Assembly (NCBI GenBank): GCA_018398765.1
Contig: JAHBMJ010004436.1
Location: forward strand, 14,873 to 78,872
DNA: 64,000 nucleotides
Source of the DNA: Chromera velia
Lineage: Eukaryota; Sar; Chromeraceae
Reading direction: 5' to 3'
The translations under genes were made by a program, and so were the position numbers. The notes beneath the pieces are model-generated. The model did not search any database, was not told the DNA's origin, and worked only from the letters and a program-made list of their open reading frames with translations. Position 1 is the first letter of the stretch, and every line of letters begins with the position of its first letter. This document shows positions 23,771 through 36,356 of the stretch, piece after piece.

Positions 23771-26700
23771 TGGGAGTCTTCGCCTCTCTGCCGTTCTCCC
23801 TTTCCTTTTCCTTTTCCGTCTCTCTCAGCCTTCTGCTGACAGGTGTGCGGGGTGGAAGGCTGCTGTCAAGTGAGGAGTGCTGTGAGTAAGGCTGCCCCCT
23901 TGCCTCCCCGTCTCCCTGATTTCCTTCCGGGCCACCCACCTCCTCGAGAACTGCCTTCCCTTTGCCTCCCTGAATGCACTGCCCAACCCCAACCCCAGCA
24001 GCACCTTCCCCAACACAACCAGCGGAGCCACGACGACATGGCCGGGGAGGCTCCTCCCGCTGCCACCCAGTCATCATCGGAGGAGAGGGGCCCTCTACAT
24101 GACTCCCCGAGGGAGCTTCAGAACTGTCCCCGCCCCCTCTTTCCCTCTCCCTCTTACCCTCCTTCTGCTGACTGTTTCTGATGGCAACTGGACCCCCATT
24201 AGCGGGGAGGTCCCCCTCGTCTCCCTCAACAACAACAGAAGAGGAAGAGGAAGACACTGACCCCCCTCGATCTCGCACTGCGCACCTGCCCTCCCCCCGT
24301 TCCCCCTCCCTCTCCCCCCCCAACTTCCCACCAGTCCCCCTCACCATTCCTAGAGCCCCACTCGACTCCGCACCTGCCTCGGCAAACGGAGTAGGAGCCG
24401 ACGCCGACGCCGACGGAGTGAAGTCCGCCGTGGACGCTGTCAGGGAGTCCCCTGTCAGCGCCGAACCAAAATACCCGGAAGGATTCACAGAAGACTCACC
24501 TGACGACCCTAACCCCCTTCCTACACCCTTGCGAGGCCGCGAAGGGGGCAGAGAAGGCACAGCGGTAGACGAAGAGGAAGTATCAGTAGACCCACTCAAG
24601 CCCAACCCCAGACTCTCCTCACTAGAATCCTTACCCCCACTCCCTTTTCGCGTCTCTCCTCCAACCGCCAAGTTGGGGGGCAGCACCGCCGCCCCACTCC
24701 CTCCCTCTCTTTCCATCAGTTCAGGAGGGGCACTACTGCTAATGGGGGGGGGGTCGACCCTTTTGGGAACGCTCCTTCTTTCAGGTTTCAGGTCGACAAT
24801 CACTGCCGTCATGTTGTCACACCCAGCCCCCAGGGATGCCACTGGGTCCCGGGAGATGGTCAACTCGAACAGCTCGTCCAAGATTGACGAGTACGATGGA
24901 GCGGTCTGATGAGTTCACACACAGTAGGGAGGGAGGGAGAGGGAGAGGGAGAGAGAGGTGCAAGGATGACACAGGTAGGAGCACTCAGACAGACGTTTCG
25001 TCAAGTTGAGAAACAGAAAGGGTCCCCAGTCTGTTGATGACCGAATAAACACCAACGAACATATGAATGTCCCAAGCGAATCCCCACACGTCCAAAACGT
25101 CACTCACACACAGTTCGACCTGCCAGAACCAAAATTCGGCCGTATGAAATTCGATCAACCAACTCCACATGCTCGCGACGGGATGGGCATTCGTCACGCA
25201 GCCGCAGCCCACGAAAGCTGGTGTATTTCAAGGATTTACGCACAGAAACAAGGAAAGGGGTGTGAAAGAGTATTTCAGAAAAATTGACGTAACCACTGAC
25301 ATCTATCCTTCTCCGAATGAAATCGCAGATGAACTCGTTGCTCTTCACCTCCCAGACACCATCACAAGCCAGGACCTGCAAAGAATCATGCAACCAAATT
25401 CTTTCACAATCCATCCAACAAGTGCGCGCATGCACCAATAGAATGAATGTGGAACAGGATTGCACCAATGAATCGAAGCCTGTGTGTTTGCACCCGGCCA
25501 TCCCTTACTTCTTCCTACCTGCAAAAGCGAAGGAAGAAGGCGTGCGAACAGGAAGTGCGTCCCTCGACAAAAAAACGCCCCCCGAGGAAGAGAAATGGTT
25601 GACCATACGCAGACAACAGACAGACAGACAGACAGGCAGACAGACCCACAACAAAACAACCATACATACACAGTCCCAACTGGTCAAGCATCCTGTCAAT
25701 CAATCCACAGCAGAAGAAAGGAAAGAAAGAAAAAAAAGGGCCCAGGAAGGAACGATCGATCTATCGTCCTCAAAGCCTCCCTGCCGTTGATTCGTAAGAG
25801 TGTATACATATGTGTGTGTATGTATATACATATGTCCTACCTACAGATGTCTGCGTGGAACGATTTTTCTTCTTCGAGTTGCATCCACGTGGCATAATTC
25901 GTCTGAGCGAACATTCTCGTACGGTTGTGCCATCAACGCTCCGATGAGTCTGCCTGCTTTCGTTCTCATCTTCCACTACTTCCAATGCGCTCTTTCATAC
26001 AAACACGCCAATGCACAGGCTCGCTTGCTGCCTGATACCTCAGATTCACAAGGGATCTCCTCTCCTCTAAGACAGATGTGAGGCAATGCTCAAAAAACTC
26101 TTCTCTCTTTCATGCTGATCGACTACGCTGTCTGACTGACTGACTGACAATGAACTCATCGTCGTCCGCCAAACGGATCCGGACAATGTCGGGGGCGCTG
26201 GTGATGATCTGTTGTTCCAGTCCTTTGGAAGAGTTCGCCTTGTAGTTCCAGTCTCCGAATGCCCTCGTCAGGTTCAAATTGCCGTTCACACGCCCCCCCG
26301 GATGAGTCACGAACCCCCCGGCCTTGTGGATGCGTTGGAGCTCAGAGGGCAGCTGCATGCGTGCGTGCGTGCATGAGAGAAGAAAATTCAGAGCGAAGAG
26401 CGCACCATCGATGTAGACCAGGACGACCGCAGAGAGACGGATATACACATGAAGCCACGCAGGAAGGAAACAGATATACTGGCCAAGAAAAAGAGGACGA
26501 GCTCTCCACTTCAATATGCAAGACGCGCGCAACATGCCCGGGTAACTTTTTCCTTGTCACGTGCAATCAAAAGCGTACTCTTGCATTCTTGTTTCTCTCT
26601 CTCTCTCACACACTTTCTCTCTCTCTCACACACACATTCTCTCTCTCTCTCTCTCTCTCTCTCTAAAACACGCACTCACATTCGCCTTATGGTCCACAGT

Positions 26701-28203
26701 GAGAGCTCTGGGGGTTCCGTCCGACTTGCACAAAACGATTCGCGAATCGCCGCAGTTCGCTACCAGGAGCTCCCTTCCCTGCAACGAGTTTGTTTGTTAT
26801 CTCTCACATGAGTTGATGGCAGAGCAACACCCAAACCGACAACACACTTCAAAAAATTGCCAACGATGAAAAAATCTAGGGCAGAAATGGACACAAGAAA
26901 ACTGACTCGCGGAATCACACGCAGGCTAGTTTAGCGAGCAAGCGCTGTGTCTCACACATGCACTCTTTATTTCGCCCGTTCGGTAGAAGCGGGGCGGTTG
27001 CGAGCTTTCCGCTCGCTTCTCTTCTCAACAGCACTTACACACAAATTTTCCACCTGAGACGAATCGTTTATGGATTCAAAGAGACTCACAGACACAGAGA
27101 GTCTTGACGGAGATCGAGCAAACAAACTGGCAGAGAGACAAACCCGGAGACAAAAAAACGGATTCGTGCGTCCCCGCCTCAGTCCCTCCCTCGGATAGAT
27201 TCCACACCCACACACACGCACCTTCAGAAAACAGCACGTCGCGGTGCACCCCATTACTTTGCAAGACGGTGTCCCCCCACTGTGTGCCCCCCCCCCGCGA
27301 GGCCCTGCACTCGCACTCCGACTGGAGGAGGACCCGAACGGCCACCAGTGCCATCCACTGGACAGAGAAGACGGCGAGTGGGACGATCCCTGCCTGCTGT
27401 CTCCGCCATCGCGCGCGGCCTCGTCAGTGTCCTTGTCGGAGGACGACCGTCTCTCTCTCCTCTGGTGCTGCGTCAACAGATTTTGCCGAATCTCCCGCAA
27501 CTCGGCCGCGCCTGTAGGGTAGTTGAGGTCGTAATCTGTAAGAAGAAAGGCCTTGAATATGGCAATGTGAAAGTTCCCGTTGTGGAAGTCAGGATGGGAG
27601 GTGAACCTGACCGGTAGATTCCGAGCCACAAAGTGCGCCACCTCAGCCCCCCCATGGCCATCAAAAACCCCAAAGAAGGCCGTGTCAGACAGTTCGTCTG
27701 CTCTCTTCGAGGGCGGCCCGGGCTTGGGAAGATACCTGAAAGGTTCGTTTTCATTCATTCATTCATTCATTCATTAATTCACTCGTTTGTTCATCGTGAT
27801 TGGTTGCCATGCGATCTGTCGCGTGCTGGCAGATGGAAGGAAGCCCCATGCATCTGGACACCCACCAACACCTGAATGAACACCTGGATCTATTCCCCTT
27901 CCCGATGCCGTCCCTTTTCACAGGATCGCTGAAACCACCGCTAGACTGGCTCCATCATTCTCTTGCCTGTCTCTTTATCTTCTCTTCAGAGACAGACCAA
28001 CAGGGATACATGCACATAGGCAGACCAGCGAAGGGAAAGACAGCGAGAAAGGGGGAGGGAAAAGAAGAAGGAAGGAAAGGAAGCAAGGAAGGAAGGAAGG
28101 AGAGGAAGGAAGGAAGGAAGGAAGGAAAGAAAGAAAGCAAGCAAGCAAGAAAGCAAGAAAGCAAGAAAGCAAGAAAGCAAGAAAGAAAGAAAGAAAGAAA
28201 GAA

Positions 28204-28234
<31 letters not shown>

Positions 28235-28325
28235 CAAGCAAGCAAGCAAGAAAGCAAGCAAGCAAGCAAGAAAGCAAGCAAGCAAGAAAGAAAGAAAGAA
28301 AGAAAGAAAGAAAAGAAAGAAAGAA

Positions 28326-28369
<44 letters not shown>

Positions 28370-29470
28370 AAAGAAAGAAAGAAAGAAAAAGAGAAAAAAG
28401 AAAGAAAGAAAAAAGGAAAAAGCGGGGGGAAGGATAGGAAAGAAGCTAAGAGAAAAGCAAGGAAAAGAAGTGAAGAAAGGAAGGGAGAAACAAAGAAACG
28501 AGAATCACAAACACACACGCAGACTCACAGATAGAATAGTGTGGGGTCCAGAAGGAGAGGGAGGGAGAGGGAGGGGGCGTTTTTCTGTGGAATGGCGCTC
28601 AATCTGATGGATACATCTAGATCAAACCCACCTTTTGTTTGCGTCTTTGCGTTCCTTCTGTCTGACTGGGTGCGTCTCGGGGTCCGGTGCGTGCGTGTGG
28701 TCAAGGTGCGGGAGGCATGCGTGAGCGTCCTCCATGGTGAACCGCCAGCCCTGCACAAGAACAAGATTCAGGTCGGGTGTTTTCTTCTCTCTGTCACTGC
28801 TCCTTCTGTGCTCGCCTGCCTTTCTCAGCACATGGATGTGGCGAGCATCATGGACCAGAAGGCGAGGTCAAGACTGAGAGAGCATCTGGAGTGAGTGTGA
28901 TGAAAGCGAGAGCAAGCAGGTGCAAAGAAGCGACAGGAAGTTGCGGAGAGGGGAGCTACAACAAAGGAAGTGAAACGGGCAGAGAGGTGCAGAGATAGAG
29001 ACGGGAATGCGCAGTATGGGACACTCTCTTTGACAAAAAGGCCAGAGGATTCTTTGGAGAAGACGGGCGCTGCAATCAACCGAAAGGCAGGCAAAGATGC
29101 CTTTCTGACATCACAGAGTGGGGTGGTCAAAGCCTCAAACAGGCGAAAACAACCACCAGAAAACAATCGACAGAAAGACGAGACTGGAGCAGCAAAAGAC
29201 AATGAAACAAACGACAACTCTCAATAGCGGCACAAAACGCAGCGGTTGAACAAGTCTTCTGAGTCGAGCGAGAAAAGGCTGGGTGTAAGCGAGACAAGCG
29301 AGACCGAGAGCGAAAGAAAGAGGGAGAAAAAGGGAGAGAGATACAGTAATACAGCTATTAGTTTTTCTACGAGTGCTGACCTGCATGGAACAGGCGCCGT
29401 AGCGAAGATTCACCCTGCCCCCATCAACACACTCCTTTCGCTTATCGGGAGCTGAAAATCCACTCCCCAT
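23604..29470 (-). CDS. PP2C/PPM family Ser/Thr protein phosphatase with long disordered tail
   Basis: Exons in transcript order: 29470-29381, 28750-28632, 27735-27222, 26778-26680, 26352-26149, 25375-25301, 24905-23604. They join in frame to 800 codons plus TGA. The N-terminus MGSGFS fits an N-myristoylation signal. PPM motifs follow in order: GWRFTMEDAH (E37/D38), FFGVFDGHGG (D95), GCTAT, LLVANCGDSR, GGRVNGNLNLTRAFGD, EFIVLACDGVWE (D347), GCDNMTAVIVDL (D397). The acidic metal ligands expected for Mn/Mg-dependent dephosphorylation are therefore present. A Ser/Gly-rich insert of about 80 residues sits between DGHGG and GCTAT, in the place where PPM1G-type enzymes carry an insert. After residue ~405 a ~395-residue Pro/Ser/Gly/Glu-rich tail follows, with no domain I know. 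It ends near a poly-Pro run encoded by the 24-base homopolymer, so the last ~20 residues are doubtful. Intron 2 contains a huge purine/pyrimidine tract. Confidence 0.92.
23646..23669 (+). repeat. 24-base G homopolymer inside coding sequence
   Basis: An uninterrupted run of 24 G (C on the coding strand) encodes Pro residues in the phosphatase tail. Its exact length decides which of two open frames follows. Confidence 0.95.
28058..28480 (+). repeat. ~420-bp pure purine tract (GAAA/GGAA/GCAA repeats) in phosphatase intron 2
   Basis: GAAA, GGAA and GCAA units run almost without pyrimidines other than C in the GCAA subarray near 28138-28290. On the transcribed strand sense this is a CTTT-rich polypyrimidine tract. 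Apparent Lys/Arg- or Phe/Leu-rich frames here are artefacts of the repeat. Confidence 0.95.
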
Positions 29471-30769
29471 GATGCCGTCCAAAGTAGACTTTTGCTCTTA
29501 AACGATCAAATCACAGACAGCCATGCAACCGGTTGAAAGTCTCATCAGCTGACTGAAGGCATGACGTTCACAAATCAAGAGAGCTTTTCCATCTTGACAG
29601 GTTTCCGTGCACCGATATCGAATGTCTGATCGACAGCGCCTGTTTTCCTTTACATGCACTCCCACCAAGCCCTCCGAAACAGCAGATGTGGTCGAGAGAT
29701 GTCGAGAGCTGACACATATGAATATATGATCTGACTGATTGAATGACCGAAAAGTTGGATTGTGCAATTTTGTGCATCACGCGCGATCGATCGATCGAAA
29801 TTCAGATTTAGCCCGAAAATTGGCCGAAATTGTAATTCTTATACGTACGTATATTGTAATGTCCCTACGGGACATGCCGTGGCCCCCAGGGGTGAGATAG
29901 GGTGAGAGCACTGAGAGGTGCGTCCATGATCGTGGTACATGCATGCAACAGGTTCCCCTTCCCATATTAATATATATGGTGCATGACAAAACCCTCAATC
30001 ACGGTTGTTGGCTGCGCAAAGGCATAGCCGCGGTATCTGTAAATGCCGTAGAGGGCCGGAGACGGCTGGATGGGCTTCAAGACGGTTGATAACGGTTGAG
30101 AAGAAGAAATAAGAAGAGCTCTGCTATTAGATACATTTGCTAATAATAGCTAATAAGAAAAAATTAATGACGTACAAGGACTATGCTGACACATGGTGTT
30201 AACGTGAATAAACGTGAAAGAAAAAATGAAATTGTCACCGCAGCAATACATTACTGATAAATCTTTAACAACTTATTTTTGCTTATAATGCAGCTTATTA
30301 AAAAAAAAATCTAAAAAAATCTCAGTGCTCCCCGCTTAAATCTACTTACATTTTTATTTTTTATTTACGGAGTCAATATATAAGTCTTTTTCATATAGAC
30401 ATACATGCTGTAATGTTTCTTTCATTTATTTTCATTTATATTTTGGCAATTCTAGTAGTAGCATAGTAGTATATGTAGTAGCCAAACATTATATACGCCT
30501 TCTATTATCAACTTTAATCAACTTGCTCTTTTAAATCATCTAGCTGTGACTAAAACTGTGAACTAGTCTATAATATGTCTGAACATAACATTATATAAGC
30601 CCCAAACTACATGCTTACTACGCTTGCTGTATTAGTTGCTGTAGTTGATTATGCTCACTTACTCACTCACCAACACATTTAGTCACTGACTTACTGAGTC
30701 ATTCTTGTTTTCCTCACTAATTTATTCACTCACTGTCTCACTTGCTTATTCACTTACTCCTTTATTTTC
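29471..30769. other. phosphatase 5' flank and AT-rich island, no gene
   Basis: The first few hundred bases upstream of the phosphatase start should hold its promoter, but I see no clear element. From about 29780 the DNA is AT-rich with runs of A and TA-rich stretches and stops in all frames. A GATCGATCGATCGAA palindromic cluster occurs near 29783. Confidence 0.5.
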
Positions 30770-31941
30770 TCTGTCTCTCTTCGATCACTCACCCATATGC
30801 CCACAGTTAACGGCTTCCATTAACACTCTCACATCTACACACCCGAACGACTTTTGTTCACACACTTGCTCTCTCTGTCTCTCTTCGTTTATTTCTATTT
30901 ACCCACAGGCCCTAGCGGCTTGAAGTTCTATTTTTAAATTACACACTGAGTTTCATTCTCTCTGATAAAGATTCCATCATACTTTCAGGTTCATAGGAGA
31001 GGCCGTCTGTCTTAGCTTTAGCCAGAGATATACGCTACGATGGATTGATCAGTTTCTGTATGCATTGCTACATTGCAACACTACATCTCTGTGCATCACG
31101 CCTCTCTATGTATGCGCGGCTCATTGAACATGGCCCCGGAAAGCGGCCCAAGGAGAAATTCTAACACTCTCTTAGTGATAGGCTGTCTCTATTCATTCAG
31201 GTACCTACACGCCCATGCAAATATCTTCTGCTGACATGCTTGTACGAGTCTTTGTCCCTCTTCATTCACCGACACGTCCAACCGGCTCCTATTCACCTAG
31301 CCTGTTCATACCGGTTCACACACTCGCTTTCCCTGTTTGTGTTCATGTACCCACACCGTCGTGACGCCCCAAACGGCTTCTGTTTACACACTCGCTCTCC
31401 AATGAGTCTCCATGTCTCTCTTCATTATTCTTTATTGATTCACTGCATGAGGCCCGAGCGGCTTCTGTTCACACACTCGCTCTCCTTGTATCTCTTTGTC
31501 TCTCTTCATTCATTTACACGTCCAAACGGCGTCTGTTCACACACTCACTCTCCCTGTCTCTCTTAATTCATCAGCAGGCCCAAGGGGCTTCTGTTCACGC
31601 ACTTGATATCTCTTCATTTATCTACAGGCTTAGCCATAGGCCCGAGCGGCTTTTATTCAATGATACACAATTGATCCCTCTTCTGAATCATTCATCCACG
31701 GGCCCAAACGGCTCTTGTTCCTAGCTTCTGTTCACATACTCGCTCTCCTTGTATCTCTTTCTTCGTCTGCACGCCCAACTGGCTTCTGTTTACACACTCA
31801 CTCTCCTTGTATCTCCTTGTCTCCCTTCATTCACCTACACGCCCAAACGGCTTCTGTTCACACACTCACTCTCCTTGTATCTCCTTGTCTCCCTTCATTC
31901 ACCCACACACTCAAACGGTTTCTGTTCACACACTCGTTCTC
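30770..31941 (+). repeat. tandem array of a degenerate ~68-bp unit, left part
   Basis: The core ACGGCTTCTGTTCACACACT recurs many times with CTCTCCTTGTCTCTCTTCAT and CATTCACCCACACGCCCAAA between copies. The last three copies before the retroelement are about 68 bp apart and very similar; earlier ones are more diverged. About 30920-31210 is a non-repeat interruption. The array stops exactly at the 5' LTR of the element at 31942 and resumes after its 3' LTR. Confidence 0.85.
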
Positions 31942-32218
31942 TGTGACGTGAATGCTCGTAGCTATGCCGCCTCTAAGCGTTGGTGTAGGCCGGTCGGTGG
32001 CGTTGAGAGAACGCATGAGCCTGCCTTACGGGACCGAGCGGAAGCGTGCATGCCCATAGCCACTCCAATCAATATAGCTTCAGGATAGCTTGTGTTCATG
32101 GCATCCAGATTGACTATCAGGAGAACTGGACTTTGAAGTAGGACTTCTAGAGAACGCTTCTAGGAACAGACCTTTTTACCTGTTATTTGAGCCTCGTGCT
32201 AGCTATGGTTTCGTTTCA
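31942..32218 (+). repeat. 5' LTR of the chromovirus fossil
   Basis: 277 bp, TGTGACGTGA... to ...GGTTTCGTTTCA, about 88% identical to the 3' LTR. The same 5-bp target sequence TTCTC lies immediately outside each LTR. Confidence 0.95.
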
Positions 32219-32330
32219 TGTACTAGCAGGGCCTCGTTCGGCAAGGGCCGAAAAGTTTCTGAGTAGAGTCAGAAGCGCAGATTGAAGTGTTTCAACATGT
32301 TCACAGACTGAGGTTGAGAGATCGTAAGAG

Positions 32331-33250
32331 ATGGACCTGGTAGGAAATCCCCAGGCCCAGGCTGCACTCCAGGAATGGTTTGAGCAGCTTTTGACCCGAG
32401 TGCAGCAGCTGTCGGTGATTGCAGAACACCAACAGCAGGAAATTGCTGAGTTGAAAGCTCAGTTAGGACAACAGAGTTCTTTCGCTCAGTCCTCCTTTCA
32501 GAGCTATTCTGACGATGTTTCGCATCCCTCTCCATCTCCCAGCGTGAAGCCTAAGAAGCCTGAAACCTTCTTGAAGAAGGCCCCACATCACAAAGACTCC
32601 TCCAGAGGAGCAGGCCCCCATCGCAGTGACCTATCTCTCGCCGACCCTCCAGGTGAAGCTAGCAGAGGAGGCCAGGGTAGAAGAAATCCCCATCACGTCA
32701 TTGGAGGGACTAAAGGAGGCGTTGTACCGTAGCTTCCCTAACCTCAACGTCCAGGAAACCCTCCGATCCGAGATTAGACAGATCTGTACAAAGAAGGGGG
32801 TATAGGATTACACGGACGAGTTCAGGGGGATCGCATGCTGGTTGATGGACATGACTCAGACAGATTTGATATACGACTACAAGGCAGGTCTCCCCAAAGC
32901 GGTGTCCGATGAGATCGGACGGGTTCATCCCAAACCAGACATATTGCCGAAGCTGATCACAGAAGCACTGAAAGCAAAGAAGAGAATTGCGGGGGGAACA
33001 GAGGAAACCATTGGAACCATGGGCAGTCAAATGGGAGGCAAAAGAAGAATGAAGAACCAGTCTCCATGGACCTGAGTGCTCTCTCTCGAGCCGAGAAGCA
33101 GCAGCTGAGAAGAAAAGGCCATTGTTACTTATGCAGAGAGAAGAGGCACATTCAGTCCGACTGCCTGGGCCCCTGCAGCAGCCAGCCTAGTGGTGGCAGG
33201 AGGAATGATTGGAGAAGGGGTGGAGAGAGGCAAATGATTCAGAACCAATA
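32331..33250 (+). pseudogene. gag-like region of the chromovirus fossil
   Basis: It starts with a coiled-coil-like, Gln-rich segment (VQQLSVIAEHQQQEIAELKA). Later it shows a zinc knuckle with spacing C-x2-C-x4-H-x4-C (CYLCREKRHIQSDC, near 33120-33165), which in the family binds RNA. Fossil; not intact. Confidence 0.75.
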
Positions 33251-33954
33251 GTATGGGGTCCCTCCACCCCGGGGTAAAAAGGAGTCAACAGTAGCAGCAG
33301 TATCCTCCTTACAAGCAGTGGGAGGGGTACGATCAATGACAGAACGGGCAGGGGCGACGCCAGCCTCCCTACGGTCAGAGCCGAAATTTGGGGCAGCGGC
33401 CTCCCTGGAGATGGCCAGGTATGCGTCCCGCCCATCTCGAAGCTGAAGAGGACGAGTATAATGATGAGTATTGGGGAGACGAGGATGAGGAGAGAGAGAG
33501 GGATGCGGATTTGAGAGATGATGCTCGAAGACACGGCGAGAGCCCAGTGAGGGCAATGGGGGAGAGGGAGGATGATGCATGGGTCACCCACGGGAAAAGA
33601 CCTAACGTTCTCCACTACAACCATATGCACTCGTTCCCCCAACGCTTGCCGGAGTCCAGAAACGGGGAAGCATATAAGACTGACCACTTGAGGTCAACTG
33701 TAGCACCCCTTCAGAGAGAGGCTCTGAGGGAAAGTGACGGCCCTCAAAGGCCGCCAGGTACTCAGCTTCCCCAGCCAGTTGACCCAGCTGCCTCCGTTCC
33801 TTTCGAGAATGAATATGTTGCACCAACCTCTTTTCCCTCTGTTCCTCTGTAGCAGATAAGAACCGTGAACAGCACGGCAGCACAGAAAGGACCGACAGAC
33901 AGGCGCGGACAGCGTCTATCCCGATGCCCGGGTGATGACAGATGTCGACCCGTT

Positions 33955-35970
33955 TTGATGCACCTTCACGGGACGGTAAACGACACCCCTGTCACGATCT
34001 TGTTTGACCCGGGAGCAGATGAGAATTACATGTCTGCTTCCTTTATTCATTTGCATGGCCTTCCTGTCCGCAGGTTTAGGAGGCCGACTGATTGCGAAGG
34101 AGCACTTGCAGAGGACCCGTCTCACCAGGTATCTGAGTACGTTCTCGCGGATGGGTATCGACTGGAGCTTGATGAATATGAGGATCAGGTCAGCTTCACT
34201 CTCACCGATCTCAAGAAATATGATTTGTTTCTTGGGATGCGGTGGTGTGAAGACCGGACGAAGGCATTGAAGAAGGGAATGAAGTTCACGTGGATGGACT
34301 CCGAGGAGATGAAGACAGCCTTCTACTCACTGAAGGAGGCGATTATCAACATCACCTCCCTGTACATCTCCGATTCTGAACGCCCATTTAAGATCTTCGG
34401 GAACATGTCTGAGCAGAGGAATGCACTCGGAAGTGCATTGATATAGCAGGATCCGTATGTTGGTTGGCTCCGTCCGGTGGCCTTCGCATTAAGAACGCTG
34501 ACGAAGGAGGAGAGGAACTATCCCATCAGAGAGAAGGAGTTGCTTGCTGTCTCATCTTTCTCCTCAAACACTGGCGCCCGCGTATGTCAGTGAGACGACG
34601 ACAGTATGGACGGACCATGAGAGCCTCAAGACACTTGACTTGACAGCATCTTACGCAGAGGCTTAAGGACGTATGAGGAGATGGATGTCTTTCTTGCAGG
34701 AGCTGGGGGTGAAACTGAAGTACCTCCCAGGTGTGAAGAGCATACTCGCCAACGCCTTGTCTCGACATCCCCCTTCAGAGAAAGCACACACAGCGATGGG
34801 TTATGAAATTTATTTACAGACGAGCAGTAGCCTCCTTCTAGATGAAGACTTTCTCCAGAAAGTCAGAGATGGCTACCGAAAAGACAAATTCCGACAAATT
34901 CTTTCGAGATGCTCTGTTCTTTCTGTCTCCACATGCTGAGAGACAGAAGCGAGAGGAGCCACCGCCTTTCTTGCGCTTTCGACTGTCACATATGGAGATG
35001 AGAGACGGACTTCTCTACTATAAGAACAGGTTGGCCATCCCTACCGTAATGAAGAAATTATAGAGAAATCTGATCTTTAAGTGCCACGACATCCCAGGCG
35101 CGGGAAATTTGGCGATTGAGAAAACCTACCTGCGACTGATTAAAGACTTCTACTGGCCGAACATGTTCTCTTCAGTCGCCGCCTATGTTCCTCACTACGA
35201 CGCGTACCTCCGGAATAACTTAAAGCAGGCAAATCAGAAGCCCTTTAGACTTTTGCAACCCTTGCCTGTTCCTGCTCGGCCTTACAATTCGGTCTCGATG
35301 GATTTTGTCTGTGCTCTCCCACGTGTATACTTTCAAGGTGACTGGGTGGACTCAGTTCTGACTGTGGTTGATCGTTTGTCTAAGAGACCGCACTGGATTC
35401 CATGTGTGACGACGATCACTGCAGAAGGAGCAGCACACCTTTTTTATGATCATATTGTCTGCTCCTACGGTCTCTCGTTAGAGATTATGTCAGATCGAGA
35501 CCCAAGGTGGATGGCGGAGTTCTGGAGAGGACTGCACAAACTAGCAGGGACCCGCTTGATGATGTCATCATCCGGGCATCCTCAGACGGATGGGCAGAGC
35601 GAGATTTACAACCGAACGCTGGAGACAATGTTGCGATGTTTTTGTGGAGATCATCAATCCGAATGGCCTAAGCTTCTGCGATCACTTAAGTTTGCATGCA
35701 TCTCAAGTACACACTCGCCAGGTTTGAAGGCAACACCGCATGCAGTTTTTTATGGCTTTGAGGCAAGGACTTTCCCATCTCTACTGGTTACAGGACGTAC
35801 AGCAACGGCAGTGGAAGACTTTTATCTGTGTCGTCAGGCCCTCCTTGAAGAGGTAAAGGAGCGACTTGAGAGAGCGAATGAAGAAGCAAAGAGGAAGGCT
35901 GACCAGAAGAGAAGGGAAGCGACTTTCGTTCCAGGAGACTGGGCGCTAGTGTACCAGAAATTTTGTTGAG
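33955..35970 (+). pseudogene. pol-like region of the chromovirus fossil (protease, RNase H, integrase)
   Basis: The protease motif TILFDPGADENYMSASF lies near 33995-34045 (the DSG/DTG-type aspartic protease site). An RNase H-type segment with an EKELLAV-like motif is near 34270-34560. The integrase core near 35290-35640 has the order D..D..E: SMDFVCALP, then SDRDPRW, then SSGHPQTDGQSEIYNRT. These are the standard Ty3/gypsy pol parts in the standard order. Fossil; broken. Confidence 0.85.
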
Positions 35971-36039
35971 AGTGAGCGTCTTCCTTCCAAACGGAAAGCC
36001 AAGCTGAGTCACATTTGGTATGGGCCGTTTGAGATTGAC

Positions 36040-36356
36040 AAGAAGGTGGGGGAGGTGAGTTATGAACTCATGTTCCCCGCTGGAGTCAGGAAGTATCCAG
36101 TTGTCCATGTCTCTTACATGAAGGCGTACCCTGTCTCCCCCGAAGACCCTCCACCCCGTGTTCTCTTGCCAAGATTCGAGGAGGTGGAGTGGGAGGTCGA
36201 TAGGGTCGTTAACATGTAAGGGAAAGGGAGGACGCTGGAGTATCGTATGGTTTGGAAGGGATACTCGGAGACTGAAGCAACTTGGGAGCCGCTTGAGAAC
36301 CTCAAGAACGTAAAAGACATGATTAAGGCCTTCAGGGAGCTCCACAGACTTCGATG
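36040..36356 (+). pseudogene. chromodomain end of the chromovirus integrase, fossil
   Basis: VVHVSYMKAY precedes a chromodomain signature RMVWKGYSETEATWEPLENL near 36245-36305. In chromoviruses this domain steers integration to particular chromatin. The element's own insertion into a tandem array fits that habit, though one case proves nothing. Confidence 0.85.

Noticed and set aside
23114-24909. Pro/Ser-rich frames on the + strand opposite the phosphatase tail
   Set aside because: They mirror a GC-rich low-complexity minus-strand exon, and the minus frame continues a recognised PP2C domain.
27800-28534. Lys/Arg-rich frame (+) and Phe/Leu/Ser-rich frame (-) of about 190-240 codons
   Set aside because: Both come from the GAAA-type purine tract in an intron of the phosphatase gene.
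30705-32088. Several Ser/His/Leu-rich frames on +
   Set aside because: They are readings of the ~68-bp tandem array and repeat the same words with each unit.
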